Shown here in pieces: positions 1-11,615 of a stretch of DNA of 64,000 nucleotides (the stretch's first letter is position 1; the number at the start of each line of letters is the position of its first letter). The notes under the pieces are model-generated. The model was not told the DNA's origin. It ran no database searches and saw only the letters and a program-made list of their open reading frames with translations. The DNA comes from Drosophila miranda (Eukaryota > Arthropoda > Insecta > Diptera > Drosophilidae). Where the stretch lies: NCBI RefSeq assembly GCF_003369915.1, contig NC_046673.1, positions 17,716,001-17,780,000 on the forward strand. The letters are read 5' to 3'. Position numbers and translations under genes: made by a program.

Positions 1-3000
1 GTGTCTCGTCATTTGGAATGATGGAATGGAACAAAATATCGGCAGGCAAAGCAGTGTGTTGTAGCAACAGAACTCACGGAATAAGCAGTGCGTCCCATCA
101 CCGGTTAGAAAGACCGTTATTGACGTCACTGTCTGCCTTCTCTTCGATGAGAGCACCCAATGCCTAATAGGCTCTTTTGTTTCGTCATTCGAGTGTACAG
201 AGAGAGAGAGAGAGACAGAGCGGACATGTCATTCGAGCAAGTGCTGTTTCATGGCGATAATTGTGCGACAGTCACAAATCAAACGAAATCAATGATTGCC
301 AGCCATAAAAGAAATGTGAGAGTGAGTGTGTGGGATTTTGTGGGATGGCAGGAAGCTCAACCTCTCTCGAAACCTTATTCAAAGAGAACCAGTGTTGCAC
401 AAGACCGAGAAGGAGCTTAAATTTGATTTGACGAAAGACAAAGCCTTCAAGCATTAAATAGTGTCGTCTCTTTCATTTCGATCTTCAAGAAAAGGTCGCA
501 AATTGGAAATACTTGAACAATGAAAAGAGTTTCCTTTTGTTTAACCATTTAAATGATAGACCATTACGATGGTGGACCCTCTTCATGCACCCATGAGCTT
601 GCCCCCGTTTTTGTTTTTGTTTTTGTTTTTTATTGGGTGCAACGTTTGCTGTTTGCGCCACTTGTCTTCTCTGCGAAAAACACTTGAGCAAACCCCTCCA
701 TGTGTATTCAGACTATGGAAGTGCACACTCGTGCAGATATTTATGCACTATTTCCAGTCTAATTCATTCATAAAAAGTTCTCCTTCTTCGGCCACTTGCC
801 GCGCACGCCACACTTAATGTGTGGCTCGGCTCTCTGTCAGTGGATGGACGGCTGCCACAGGGGGAGACCGAAGCCCCCACTCAAGGCTTGAGTACACACA
901 TTCGTAGGAGGCACACGCCCACAGCTGCGGGTCATTCGAAACGTTTTCTTCGAGACACAAGTGGGAGAGAAGGAGAGAGAGAGGGAAAGGTAACCACTAC
1001 GGGGAGGTTGTTTTCACTAATCCAAAGAATTCAAGGCCCCTTGGAATGTATGCCACTAACTCCTCGTCATGCACACGACATGTATGCGACTGGCATGTAT
1101 TTTGTTCTCAGGCTTCTCAGGCATGGACTCGCTTCTGTGCCACGTTTGTCGCAGAATACATCTCAAAGCAATGACGCAATAAAGTTCTCTCTCTCTCTTT
1201 TTTTTTTAGTTTGTTGATAACAACAAAAAACATCATTTTATGACCGCAACTGTATCTACAAGTGTGTATATATTTATATCTTTGTGTACCGCAAAATACT
1301 TGTTTTATTCCTCCAGTGTGTGCGTCGGTGACAACCGTTAGCGGCGCACCGCTCTGCGCCCACAGACGAAAGACTTTTCTGTGCACTCATTTTGGTACTC
1401 ATTCGTTTGTGGGGTATTTACGATCCATTCAGGCGTTTGGCATCGATCGGGGCATATATGGAAACGAAACGGAAGGCAATGAATGGTAATGGAACGGTAT
1501 GGCATTGTGGAACAGAAAGGTTGCTGTGCTCTGTGTTCTTTTCCCACTCTCAATTGCACTCTGCTCTCTCTCTCTCTCCCTCTCTCTCTCTCTGAAGTTC
1601 TGAATCGCTATACTCTCTGCATATAGGGCATCAATTGCTTCGGCCTCACACTGGCACCTCCATCCGTCCCGTCCATCGCTGCTCTGCTGCCAAGATATGC
1701 CGATTAGTCAGAAACCTGATGGTGAATATTTTACGCTAACATTTGGTCCTCTGCCTGCCCCTCCCTCTCTCTTTAGACGCTGTTTTTACTCTTTTTTTTT
1801 TTTTTAACCAAATGAATAATACATTGGATGACCCACCTGCCAGCGGTGGGGCAGCATTTGGGGGGGAAGTTCAGTTGTTTTATTGCTAATTTTAAGCGCT
1901 CAGTGCATTCACGAGGCGCATTTTGAGGTTTGAGTCAGTGTTTGGTACAGTCCCGGCGGCATTTGCTAAATCTCAAGTCTTGATATTCCCCAAAAGTGAT
2001 ATCACTGTGTCACTGTCCTTTGCCTCTCATTTCCAGTCCCTTGCCTGTGTGGGGTTTTTGTCCCCAATGTAATTTAAGCTTCAATCATCAAAAATGTATG
2101 AATGCCACGCCCACACACACACACACACAGACACAGCCACAGCGACAGACAGCCAAGCCCTGGGCCAAACACTCTCATTAACCCAATTTGAATTGTTTAC
2201 CCACTGGGGAGGAACAAACATTCCACTACACCGCCCTCCACCCACCACCCACCACCCACTGCATTGGGGACGAGCCCTTGGCAAAGGCTTTGACGTCAGC
2301 CAAGCATTCGATTACGGTGGAGCTTTGCATAAAACGAACAAGTACACAGAAAACGAAGAACTTTACGATGGAAATGTTCCACTTGTTCCACTTGTTCCAC
2401 CTGTTCCGCAGGGTTGATACGCTAAAGGGAAACTTTTCGCCTTAAATGGCATACAAAAATAATGGGAAATAATTAGTCTTCGTAAATCAAAATTATGACT
2501 ATTTTTAGATGGAACTTTCACTGTATTTAAATTGTCTTTCTTTTTGTAATTGCTCTACAAGAGCCCCGAAGAGGGGCCCCACAAATGAGCCATATCATAG
2601 TGCAGGGGAATATCGTAGAACAATAAATCCTAAAAACAAAACAAAAACAAAACTCAAGTGGACAGGGACCCCGCGCCGATAGCAGGCCGCCAAATAATGA
2701 ACCAGAAGCGGCAACGTCGACTGGGGAGGAAAGTTGCGATAAGAGTATCGTCTCGGAGGCGGAACAGAGGCAATGAATGAATCAAACAATCAGAAAGAGA
2801 GGGAGAACAAGTGCAAGATTGGGCCGATCAAGAGAGAGAGGGAACAAGTGCAAGAGTGGGAGAGTGGCACAAGCAGGAGAGGAGTAGCGGGACAGCGGAA
2901 GAGGGCCGAACCTCTGAACCTGGATAAATAATGAAAGAATCCCCATTACGGAAAATAGAAAAACTTAATCTTTAATTCGAATTTTGTTGGGGGGAAAGCA

Positions 3001-6000
3001 GATACACCGAAATAAAAATACCTATCTCACGTACAATCATACGAATACAGTCGGAAATACTCCAAAAAACAGTAACCGATAATGAAAATCACTAATCAGA
3101 CGATTGTTCGAAAGATTTGACCAGATATCTCCAGAGAATTTAACAGCTCCCTGGCAAAGGCATCCTCTCTCTCTCTCTATCTCTGAGGCAATACGATATT
3201 TGAGGGGCGGTACAAACCAATTACAAAATGTAAAAAACAAACAGAAAAATGATATTATGAAAGACTAGCCCCCCTCCCACAAAGCACCCCTCCCCGGCGA
3301 CCAGCCACTGCCGTTTGCCGTTCGCTGTTGCCTTTTCCGTTGCTATTCCCACAGTAACATAATTATATACAAAAAAAAAAAATATACTACTGCTGTCTGC
3401 GATTGCTCTCATTGTTGTTTCTTTTTTTGTCTGGGAGCTACAATACGATACAGGGCAGTCGACAAGTGCTTTTTGCTCTCAGCGCAATATTTGAGGCGTT
3501 TTATATTTCCCCACAGACAATGGAAAACAGAAACCGAAAACTGAAAACTAAACTGAAACGTAGCTGCAGTTCCGATCATTCCAGCCATTGCTAAATATTT
3601 ATTGTAAGAACTGTAGCTGTAGATGATATACCGACTAGAAGATACCACTTTATCATGAAAAAAATAAAAGAAAATAACTTACAAATATCCGAGAAATATT
3701 ATTTAAATTTTAACCAAACAAAAAAAAAGTATTTCTTCAGCCGCTTCTATTTTTCTTTCAAATTCGGTTTTTAGAATTTTATTGGATATTTATATATTGT
3801 TATATTAATGTAGACAATTTCAACTAATTTAATACAATTTTTCACTAATGAAATTTTGGAAAAATACAAAGAAAAATAAAAGTATTATATTTCCTACTAT
3901 TTTTCCCATGACTGTGGAGAGACCTCTCCTTTTCCCTTTACCCGTCACATAACTCTCCGCAAAAACAGCATACCCCTGGTATTTTCGTACCTACAGGCGG
4001 CAACAACAATCGAAAGCTTGAGCCAAAAAGAAAGAAACTCGAAAGCAGCACAGCAACAGGGCTGAAACCGTTAATTCATTTGGCTTCGAAATTCGAATCT
4101 CGAAATACAGCAAATGCCAGCACGTACACACACACACACACACACACACACATACGAACGACTGTGACTGGGAGATTGGCATAGATATTGAAGTGGAGTT
4201 GAAATTGTTGTTGTTGCTGGATCTTCGAATATTTGCAGCAGGTAAATCTCACAATAATGGATGCTGGCAGAGAGCAGGCCTGAAGAAGTGGTAGAGCGCG
4301 ACCGATCACCCTTTGTTGTTTCTCTGTCTCTTTTCTTCTTATGTTTGTTACTTATTTTTGTTTTACATAACGGTATTTTTGTGCCAGAGAGAGAGAGGCT
4401 GCGCAATCGCATGAGACAGCAGGACTGAAGCTACTGATAATTTTCCCATTTACACTCATTTAATTTTCGTTAAATTTACTTTTCAGGCACAAAAAACGTT
4501 GGTAAATATCTCTCAAGTGCAAATCATTTTTGACACATTTTTTTTTTGGCGGCTTTACGACGAAGGTCAAAAAGCGCTTCAAAAGGCAACATGTGGCACG
4601 GCACGAGCACGGGCACGGGCACAATAACAACAGTTGATCGTAAAACAATCGCAAAATGCGAAACAAAACTATGAAAAATATGATGATAAAACAATGCAAA
4701 TAAACAAAAGTCGGTCAAATATGGCAGAAACACTTGAACAGATTGTACTAGATAAAATAATTGAAAATCGCAAAACGTTTGAAAACCCAGAAAAATATGT
4801 TGCTTTTTTGTTTTTTGGCAAGGGACAAGAGAATAAAATGCTTGAAGGCTGTTTGTCCCGCTTCAACCTTCCTTCCAGAAGATGATGACAGACGACAGAT
4901 GGCAACACCCACCCACGCACACACGCCCACAGAGGAGACAGGGGACAGGGACATCCGACCCGCCCGCACTATCAAGCAGATTTATGATCATTATTAACTT
5001 GATGACTTTCTGCCTGCTCCATGTGTTCCACACAATGATTTTAATGATTGTGATTTAAATAGAGGACAGAAATGAAGAACAAAAACATTTGAATAAAGCG
5101 CAGGCACGCACACACATACATTGACACTCGTATTTAGATAGGGCAAGGTGGCAGCACTGCGTTTCGTTGTGGTGCGGCGGAGCGACGGTGCGTGCAAGGT
5201 GGCAACGCGCAGGCGCAAAGCAAGGTAAAACGGGAGAGAACTTTAGAGCGAGACGGCAGACCAAGCGGTTGTGGGTGGTGGTGGATGGTGGATGGGTGAT
5301 TGGAAAGCAAGACAAGGTTATAACAGCAAAAGCAACAGAGAGCAGCTGATATGCTGGAAGCGCATGGGAGCAATAGAGACAGTCGACCAGGCAGAGGAGA
5401 GTGGGGTGGAGGGAGAACAAGGGCAGGGCTACAATTTGTTTTTGTTGTTGGTGGTGGTGAAGCTGCAAATGGCGGAATGGCGAAATGACTGATGATGATG
5501 ATAAACGCAAGCGAGCAGGCGTAATTAATTACATTAATGCGCGAAAATATACATATGTATGAAGAAAATATAACAACTTTATGTGCGTCCGTGCGTGTGT
5601 TGTGTGTGCCCGTTGGAGAAATGGCCAACAATACCGTTCGGTTTGTTCGCTAATTTGTACAACAACAAAAAACACACACACACATACGAAACGCCAGACA
5701 AGAGAGAAAAGAAGAAGTTGAGAAAAACCATAAAAGACAGCGAAAGAAAGTTTCTTTTTCGAAGATAATAATGGAGATGCAATGCACTGGGGCGGCGGCA
5801 TACACGTACACACGTCCGCAAAGATATGAATATTTGAATCTGTAAAAGAACTGTATGCTTAGCTCACCTTTCCTACTCGCTTCCCCTCTTTTTTTTGCCT
5901 ATTTCCACTAATGTGAATGATTGAGGGATGAGGCGGATGGAGGAGGGTGGTTGCCTGGTCTTCTTTTGTTGTTATCGCTGTCACATTCGCGCCGTGCACA

Positions 6001-7300
6001 ACCAGCAAGCAGCAGCAGCAACAAATTTAGGAATAGGAAACGCAGCCTGCAAGTGCCATGTGGGAATCGGCAGACGAATTAACTCCAGACTATAGATACC
6101 TCTCCCATTAAGGTGGTTTTTGCTCTTGTTTCACACACAAAATTTAGACGAAAACCAAAACCGACACGGAGGGCCGAACTTTTTTTATAGCTGTAAACGT
6201 CACTCTGTTTCTCCTCCTCACACTAACACGCAAACACACGTACACACAGCCAAACAGACAGACACGCACACACCTCTTTCACTCTCCCACGGGCTGCTGC
6301 TTCTTTTTGTTTATCTGTTTCTGGGACGTTTTGGGATCACTTTTCAGTTGAATTGCACTCGAAAAAAAGTAAACATTATGCAGTTTTCATTCAACGACTA
6401 TTCAGTTATTCGTTTAGCTGTACACGACCACGACAATATGACAATCCAACTAGACTCTGTCTATTTTTCCAACAGCGACCCGTTCCCCGTTCCAGGCGTA
6501 GCAAAAATCTGTTTGGGCGCTGCCAGGGCTGCCATATCGGTGGAGTTTCCCTGTGTGAAATTATTTTAAAAACGTTTTATTAAGGAAATATTCAATGAGG
6601 GACTCAAATGGTTGGGACTTATTTGTGACATTATGGAGAACAATGTATTATGATCATGTGTCAAAAATTCTAACCAAAATTGGACCAAGTGGCAGCCCCA
6701 TCAGCTGCTTGTAAACAAATTCAATTAAATTAAATCTATAGGTAAAAGAGCGTAGTCTCATGAAATTTTCAGCCATGTGTCACGATCAGTCCCATTCAGC
6801 AGAAAGCTATTTGTGACTTATGATTTATTTATTATTTGTCTGACGCCTGACATTGACGATATGGCAATGACGGCCAATCAGTGCGATAGAGCTATCGATT
6901 ATTGTGCAAACTATTGGACACATAAATAAGTGATAATGTGTCGTTTTTTGCTGGCATCTTAATTAATCCTAACATAGGCAAATATACCTCATCCAGCAAC
7001 TACTGATATCACAAGCAGTACTCTTTTCCGCGATTAAACTCGTGTTGTTCACCTTTTTAAAAAGAGGGTGTTAAGAGGGTTCTGGCGCTTTCACAGGGCC
7101 TCTTTGAAAAAAAACGGCCAAACGTACACATTTCCCCTTCAGGTGTCGCTTTTGATATTTAGCGAATGTGTAGTTAGAGTGTAGTTATCATGTAAAACAG
7201 TTAGTTTTGTGGAAATTGTTGTTGACTTTTACTGTTTAAACCTTTTTTACAGCAGAAATCTTCAAAACTTATCTCGCTAGGTTCGTTTTTTCGTCGGTAT
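1..7300. other. Gene-free stretch with simple repeats
   Basis: I see no convincing coding exon on either strand. All open frames are short, lack domain signals and overlap equally open frames on the other strand. The sequence holds short GA/CT runs (about 198-215 and 1565-1595), CA runs (about 2108-2130 and 4125-4152), poly-T tracts and a 10-bp repeat TTCCACTTG(T) near 2375-2405. It could be an intron or far-upstream region of a gene to the left. Nothing in the sequence proves this. Confidence 0.6.
4125..4152. repeat. CA dinucleotide microsatellite
   Basis: About 14 uninterrupted CA units are visible. It lies in the gene-free left part of the window. Confidence 0.95.
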
Positions 7301-7314
7301 TTCTGGGAGTAAGA

Positions 7315-7325
7315 CGGTCACACTG
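7315..7325 (+). promoter_or_regulatory. Motif 1 (M1BP-type) core promoter element
   Basis: CGGTCACACTG is a perfect match to Drosophila core-promoter Motif 1 (YGGTCACACTR). It lies 23 bases before the ATG at 7349. Motif 1 is known to mark TATA-less housekeeping promoters close to the start site, so this predicts a short 5' leader for the small-ORF gene that follows. Confidence 0.6.
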
Positions 7326-7348
7326 ATGCTCTCCCCTACAACGGAAAA

Positions 7349-7450
7349 ATGAGTCGTAAATTTAAAGAGACTATAAAAAAGGGTATGGACAACAGGCAAA
7401 AACAGCAAACGCCAATTGCAATGTTCGTACGAACCGCACCTCGCGTGTGA
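7349..7450 (+). CDS. Putative small ORF A (33 aa) of a two-ORF transcript
   Basis: The 33-residue ORF opens at an ATG in good context (GGAAAAATGAG), 23 bases after a perfect Motif 1. It is basic: the N-terminal half is rich in Lys, Arg and Gln, and the end reads TPIAMFVRTAPRV. I do not recognise the family. Its TGA overlaps the ATG of a second ORF by one base (TGATG), an arrangement compatible with termination-reinitiation on one mRNA. An AATAAA at 7653-7658 would end a transcript of about 330 nt. The next gene downstream is dodo. The ORF could also be chance. Conservation in other Drosophila would decide. Confidence 0.45.
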   Translation: MSRKFKETIKKGMDNRQKQQTPIAMFVRTAPRV

Positions 7451-7602
7451 TGACAATATACCTTGAAGACAAAAAGCCGATTTCGTCTCAAGGTATATTA
7501 GGCAAGTGGGGTGGACTTTATTTCGCATGCGTTTGCATATTCTGGACCACTTTGCTTGTTGTCTATACCCTTCTTTTCCTCTCATTATGTAGGAAATTTT
7601 GA
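7450..7602 (+). CDS. Putative small ORF B (50 aa), single-pass membrane peptide
   Basis: This ORF starts within the stop of ORF A and encodes 50 residues. A short polar N-terminus (MTIYLEDKKPISSQ) is followed by a strongly hydrophobic segment from about residue 19 to 47 (GKWGGLYFACVCIFW, then LLVVYTLLFLSLC) and a basic RKF end. This is the layout of a small integral membrane protein. It lies in the -1 frame relative to ORF A, so a -1 frameshift fusion is an alternative to reinitiation. The 5' end of the ORF contains an inverted repeat (7455-7499). I cannot name a homologue, and function is not inferred. Confidence 0.5.
   Translation: MTIYLEDKKPISSQGILGKWGGLYFACVCIFWTTLLVVYTLLFLSLCRKF
7455..7499 (+). 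other. Inverted repeat (predicted RNA hairpin) at start of ORF B
   Basis: The left arm at 7455-7470 (AATATACCTTGAAGAC) pairs with the right arm at 7485-7499 (GTCTCAAGGTATATT). There is one bulged base and a 14-base loop. It begins five bases after the ORF B ATG, where a stem could slow ribosomes. A regulatory role is inference; the pairing itself is directly visible. Confidence 0.6.
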
Positions 7603-7773
7603 CTGTTTTTTGCTTCAGCATTATATGCTTATATTATATGGGAGAGCAATGCAATAAAGATGAAAACTTAAATTTTAAGTCTTGTAGGAAATCGATTTAA
7701 TAATTGGAGATAACTATGAGTTCAGGGCTGAGAGTCTTATAATATGACGGGACTTGAATAAAATTAATTCGTC

Positions 7774-7840
7774 AGTATATTTACGGTATATTTTCAAATT
7801 TGCGATGTGGTTTCGGTATATTTCTGAGGGTCAGACCGTA
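7774..7840 (+). promoter_or_regulatory. GGTATATTT-type promoter module upstream of dodo
   Basis: This copy contains TATATTTACGGTATATTTTC, then GGTATATTTCTGAGGGTCAG about 20 bases on. The same arrangement recurs at 12400-12480, and a partial copy lies at 11682-11710. Here it sits about 100-160 bases before the dodo ATG. The recurrence in front of independent genes suggests a promoter-associated element. No bound factor can be read from the sequence. Confidence 0.45.
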
Positions 7841-7939
7841 TGTCATCAAAACAATTCAATCAATCCGATAGGGTGTACGCGCTGGCCGACATTTCTTCAA
7901 AAATTATCTCGAAAGTTTAACAAGCTAAACAAAATAACA

Positions 7940-8625
7940 ATGCCTGATGCTGAACAATTGCCCGATGGCTGGGAGAAGCGCACAAGTCGCTCCACAGGTA
8001 CGCAACTACAAAAAAAACTTACGCTTAACATTGTTTCCTCACAATTTCTGACGACCGGTAAAATCATTATTTTTTTGCAACAAATTCGCAACAAAAAAAA
8101 TGAAACGCAGGTCTCAGCTATTATCTGAACGTGCACACCAAGGAGTCGCAGTGGGATCAGCCCACCGAGATAGCCAAAAAATCGGGCTCCAACGCCGCCG
8201 ATGGACCGGCCGAGGTGCAGTGTCTCCATTTGCTGGTGAAGCACAAGGGCAGCCGTCGCCCGAGCTCGTGGCGCGAGCAGCATATCACACGCACCAAAGA
8301 GGAGGCACAGCTCCTGCTCGAGGTCTATCGCAACAAGATCGTTCAGCAGGAGACCACATTCGAGGAGCTGGCCCGCTCCTATTCCGATTGCAGTTCGGCC
8401 AAGCGTGGCGGCGATCTGGGCAAGTTTGGACGCGGTAAGTCGCAGCATCATTTTTTTCTTGCATGACATGACCCTGAAGCTCACAATTTCTAACTGCGTC
8501 ATTTCCGGTATCTAGGTCAAATGCAGCCACCCTTCGAGAAGGCCGCCTTTGCCTTGAATGTAGGTCAACTCTCTGGCATTGTGGACACCGACTCGGGCCT
8601 GCACATCATACAGCGCAAATCCTAG
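7940..8625 (+). CDS. dod: Dodo, Pin1-type WW/parvulin peptidyl-prolyl isomerase
   Basis: The gene encodes a phospho-Ser/Thr-Pro-specific prolyl cis-trans isomerase. The coding exons are 7940-7997, 8111-8434 and 8516-8625, both introns in phase 1, giving 163 residues as in human Pin1. The N-terminal WW domain has W11, Y23 and W34. The parvulin domain has H59, K63, the phosphate-binding R68/R69 in SRRPSSWR, catalytic-site C113 in [14 protein letters not shown]131, F134, S154 and H157, all at Pin1 positions. The start is the first ATG of the frame (AACAATGCC). Pin1 family members act in nucleus and cytoplasm on MAPK/CDK-phosphorylated proteins. It converges on penguin, as I remember from D. melanogaster. 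Identification is secure. Confidence 0.97.
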
Positions 8626-9175
8626 ACACCCAGCCCCCCATGAAAATTACAAAAATTATATGTATATTAAGCGGCTGCGTAAAGGCGCTCAAAAAAAAAA
8701 CCACAAAAAAATGAAAAAAAAAAAAAAATTCCGCCTAAAGGCGCACCAAATGGAAGGTTAAATTTAAACGTAAAGGCGCTCCAGAAGAAGGTAACTTAGA
8801 CTACGAAAAAGAGCTAAAAAAAAGTGAGATCAAAGAGTGAAAAGGAGTTCCTGAAGATGGATACATAAATGTACGAAAAGGCTTTACAGGAGGATAGATT
8901 TAACTTTGTAAAGGCTCTCCGGAAAAAGCATATAATCTATAAACTACGAAAAGGCGCTCCAGACGACGGATAAATAAAATTACGAAAAGGCGTTACAGGA
9001 AGGTGAAATGTAACTTAATAAAAAGCGTTCCCCAGCTCCCAGGTTAAATGTAAACCCCCGAAAGGCTCTGCACCACTCCGGAAGGGATAAATTATACAAA
9101 CACACATGAAAATACCAACATTCATTTCAAAATAGATTATAAATGTTTAATTAATTCATCTAAAGACTAAGATTT
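8626..9175. repeat. Degenerate short tandem repeat between dod and peng
   Basis: This 550-base interval between two converging genes is built largely of a degraded unit of roughly 40-60 bases. Its core reads AAAGGCGCTCC followed by AGAAGA/GGATAAAT and TACGAA. Copies of the core or a variant start near 8673, 8737, 8770, 8854, 8909, 8957 and 8986. The segment must contain both 3' ends. AATAAA occurs at about 8973 and 9014 on the plus strand, and ATTAAA on the minus strand at 9145-9150. No coding signal is seen. Confidence 0.7.
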
Positions 9176-11515
9176 TCATTTGCCAATGTTCAGTTTACCA
9201 GCCAATAGCTTGGCCCCCAGCGTCTTCTGGCTCTTCAGCAGCTGGCCGACCTCCTCCTCCGCCTCGATGGCCGTGCGGCAAGTGTCCAGCAGTTGGGGTC
9301 GCTCCTCCACCAGCTTCAGCAAGATAAAGCAGCCGCGATTCACCGAAAGCCAGGCCTTGAGCTGCAGGAAAAATAAAAGGAGGGAGGAAAAATATGAATT
9401 AGGGGCAAGGAGAAGCGAGAGAGACAGGTGACACCACTTACACCATCGCTGGTCAAATGTTTCAGGATCTGTTCGCCAAAGGAGCGCCCCTCCTCGACCT
9501 GTTGCTTGCCATCGTTCTTGAGGATCTTCTTGAGCACAATATGCATGCCGGCCTCTTCGATGCCCGTGACCAGCGGCTTGGCTGGCTCTTCTTTGGCCGG
9601 TTTTGGTTCCTTCTTGGCCTTTTTGGGCTTGATTATGTCGGCGTCAGCTTCCTCTTTATCAGCTTCCTCTTTCGCCGATTCCTCGTCATCTTCGTCGCTG
9701 CTCTCCTCGACTTTTGTCAGTTTCTTGCGCTGCTTTGTGGCCTCAGCAATGATGTCCTCCACATCCTGATGCCCCTTTTTCTGCTGTAGTGGCTGTGCCC
9801 CAGCGGCATCCGCTGTAATGCGCCAGTCAGGCTGAACCACAACTTGGGCGAAGGCCTCCACTGCCTTTTGATAAGATTCACCTTGGACTGAGCAAGAGAC
9901 AGACGTATTTATAAGCTGGCGAAAGAGAGAGGGAGAGAGAGAGAGAGAGAGAAAGAACTTACTGTGATTCAGAATATCTGCTGTGACCAGGCCAATGTGA
10001 CTGTTGGAGAGCCAAAAGGCGGCATCCTCCACAATGGCCTCGCCAATGGGCGCCTCGATCTGTTCGAATATCTCCTTGCGACGCGTCTCCTTCTCTTTCT
10101 TGCCAAAGGCCAGACCCTCCTCGATGACGCGTATGAATGTGGGATGGAAGCAGGTGGTGTCCCCAGGGGCCACCAGCCACTGGACCACCCTGCGGCCATA
10201 TTGATTGCCCACCAGTTGCTTTAGATCGCCGTGCAGATGATCGTAGATGGCCTTCTTGGTGGCCTTTGTGTCGTCGAGGGCGTTCAGTAGCGAGATGAGG
10301 AATACATGACCATGCTCGTGGGTGGCTATCTTCAGCAGATGCTCCTTGATGTTCTTGATGATGGCCTGAAAAGACGACAGAACAGAAGGCGTTGATTTGA
10401 TGTGTTTGCGGGGCTCCAGAAGGTCTCCGATCACTCACTCGACGATTTTTGGGCGTGGATTTGTAGAAACAAATGACGGCTGCCTCGCTGCCCTCCTTGG
10501 TGCTGAGCATGTGCGGCACAAGGGCGGCAAACGCTGTGACAGTCTCTTCCAGCTTCTCCTCCTCATCCTCGCAGGCCCGCAGGTACTCGAGCATGACGCA
10601 GTGGACCAGGGAACTGTCCACCAGATTTTTATTAGCCACATGATCCAGATTGGCCTTGACAGAGCCGAGAATGGAGGCCTTCATATTGGTGGCCTCTTTG
10701 TACGTGTCGCTCAGTGTTTTCACACTCGAATCCTTGGCCTTGCGGTACAGATCACCGTAGAACTCCTGCCGCATATGGGTACGCTGCTGACGAGTACCAC
10801 CCTGGTACATAACGTCCAGCAGACCGCTGGCAATGCTGTGCCCCGCCAGGCGGACAATGTGCCCGAAGAGGCTGTCCACCAGCTTGCTTTTGGTGGCTGG
10901 GGCCCCATATTTGAGCATACGCTGGACACAAAACTGGGCGTACTTCGACTGGCACATCTCGACGGCGTAGGGCAGCAGCTTGTCGGAGATTTCGGCACGC
11001 AGCGCCGGTGTGGCATGCTTCAGCATGCACTGGAGCACACGGGCAGTGTCGTGGGCCTTGACTATCTTCGAAATGGTGTCGCCCACATTGAGGATCTTGA
11101 ACATTTGCTCCACCAGCTGGTCCTTGTTCTCGGTTTTGCGGCTATTGAGAGTTTAAGACAATTAATTTGAAGCGAACACCGAGCGTGCATGAGTTGCTTA
11201 CCATCGGAGCTTCTCGTAGATCTGCTTGGCCTCCTTGGTGATCTCGTAGGTGTCGCGGGTGCTCTTGCGCTTCAGCTTGAGCTCCTTTTTCTCCTGCTTG
11301 AACTTGTTCCAGTCCTGCTTCTCGGGCTGCCCACTGCACACCGGTTTGCCAGCAAATTTGTTATGACCAGCGCCTGGCTTTGCTTTTGTGTTGTCCGACT
11401 TCTTGGCGAATTTCGGTGCGGATTTGAACTTGTTGTTTGGTTTATTGTTGCCAGGTTTGAAGTTCGACTTTGGACGCGGCGGTCGGGTCTTGTCAGCTTC
11501 CTTGGAACTGACCAT
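9176..11515 (-). CDS. peng: Penguin, PUF-A/PUM3-type Pumilio-repeat nucleolar protein
   Basis: Exons on the minus strand are 11515-11202, 11141-10439, 10365-9963, 9887-9442 and 9361-9176, giving 683 residues with all phases matching. The N-terminus is basic and Lys/Pro/Asn-rich (residues 1-100). Pumilio-like helical repeats follow from about residue 110 to 480 (for example YAVEMCQSKYAQFCVQRMLK and HEHGHVFLISLLNALDD). A CPL-like C-terminal region is interrupted near residues 520-570 by an acidic/Lys linker (ESSDEDDEESAKEE). PUM3/Puf6 relatives are nucleolar and act in 60S ribosome biogenesis; that role here is by homology. The ATG is the first in frame and lies 82 bases downstream of a perfect Motif 1. 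It converges with dod, which supports the name. Confidence 0.93.
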
Positions 11516-11596
11516 GTTTTCTTTTATGAGACACTTAAGCTAACTTTTAAATCAAAAAAGAATGTTTGCAGGCGCCGTTTACACGTGCTGTGTGCG

Positions 11597-11607
11597 CAGT
11601 GTGACCA
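11597..11607 (-). promoter_or_regulatory. Motif 1 element of the penguin promoter
   Basis: On the minus strand the sequence reads TGGTCACACTG, matching YGGTCACACTR. It lies 82 bases upstream of the penguin ATG, a typical distance for a short 5' UTR of a housekeeping gene. Confidence 0.7.
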
Positions 11608-11615
11608 GTCTGGTC

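Noticed and set aside
4721-4885. Plus-strand frame beginning MAETLEQIVLDKI with good start context
   Set aside because: It overlaps equally long open frames on the other strand, has no recognisable domain, no promoter or splice context, and lies in AT-rich repeat-bearing DNA. It is most likely chance.
7277-7621. 114-residue minus-strand frame over the small-ORF gene
   Set aside because: It is explained as the shadow of the two plus-strand ORFs, which have a promoter motif, start context and a membrane segment. The minus frame has none of these.
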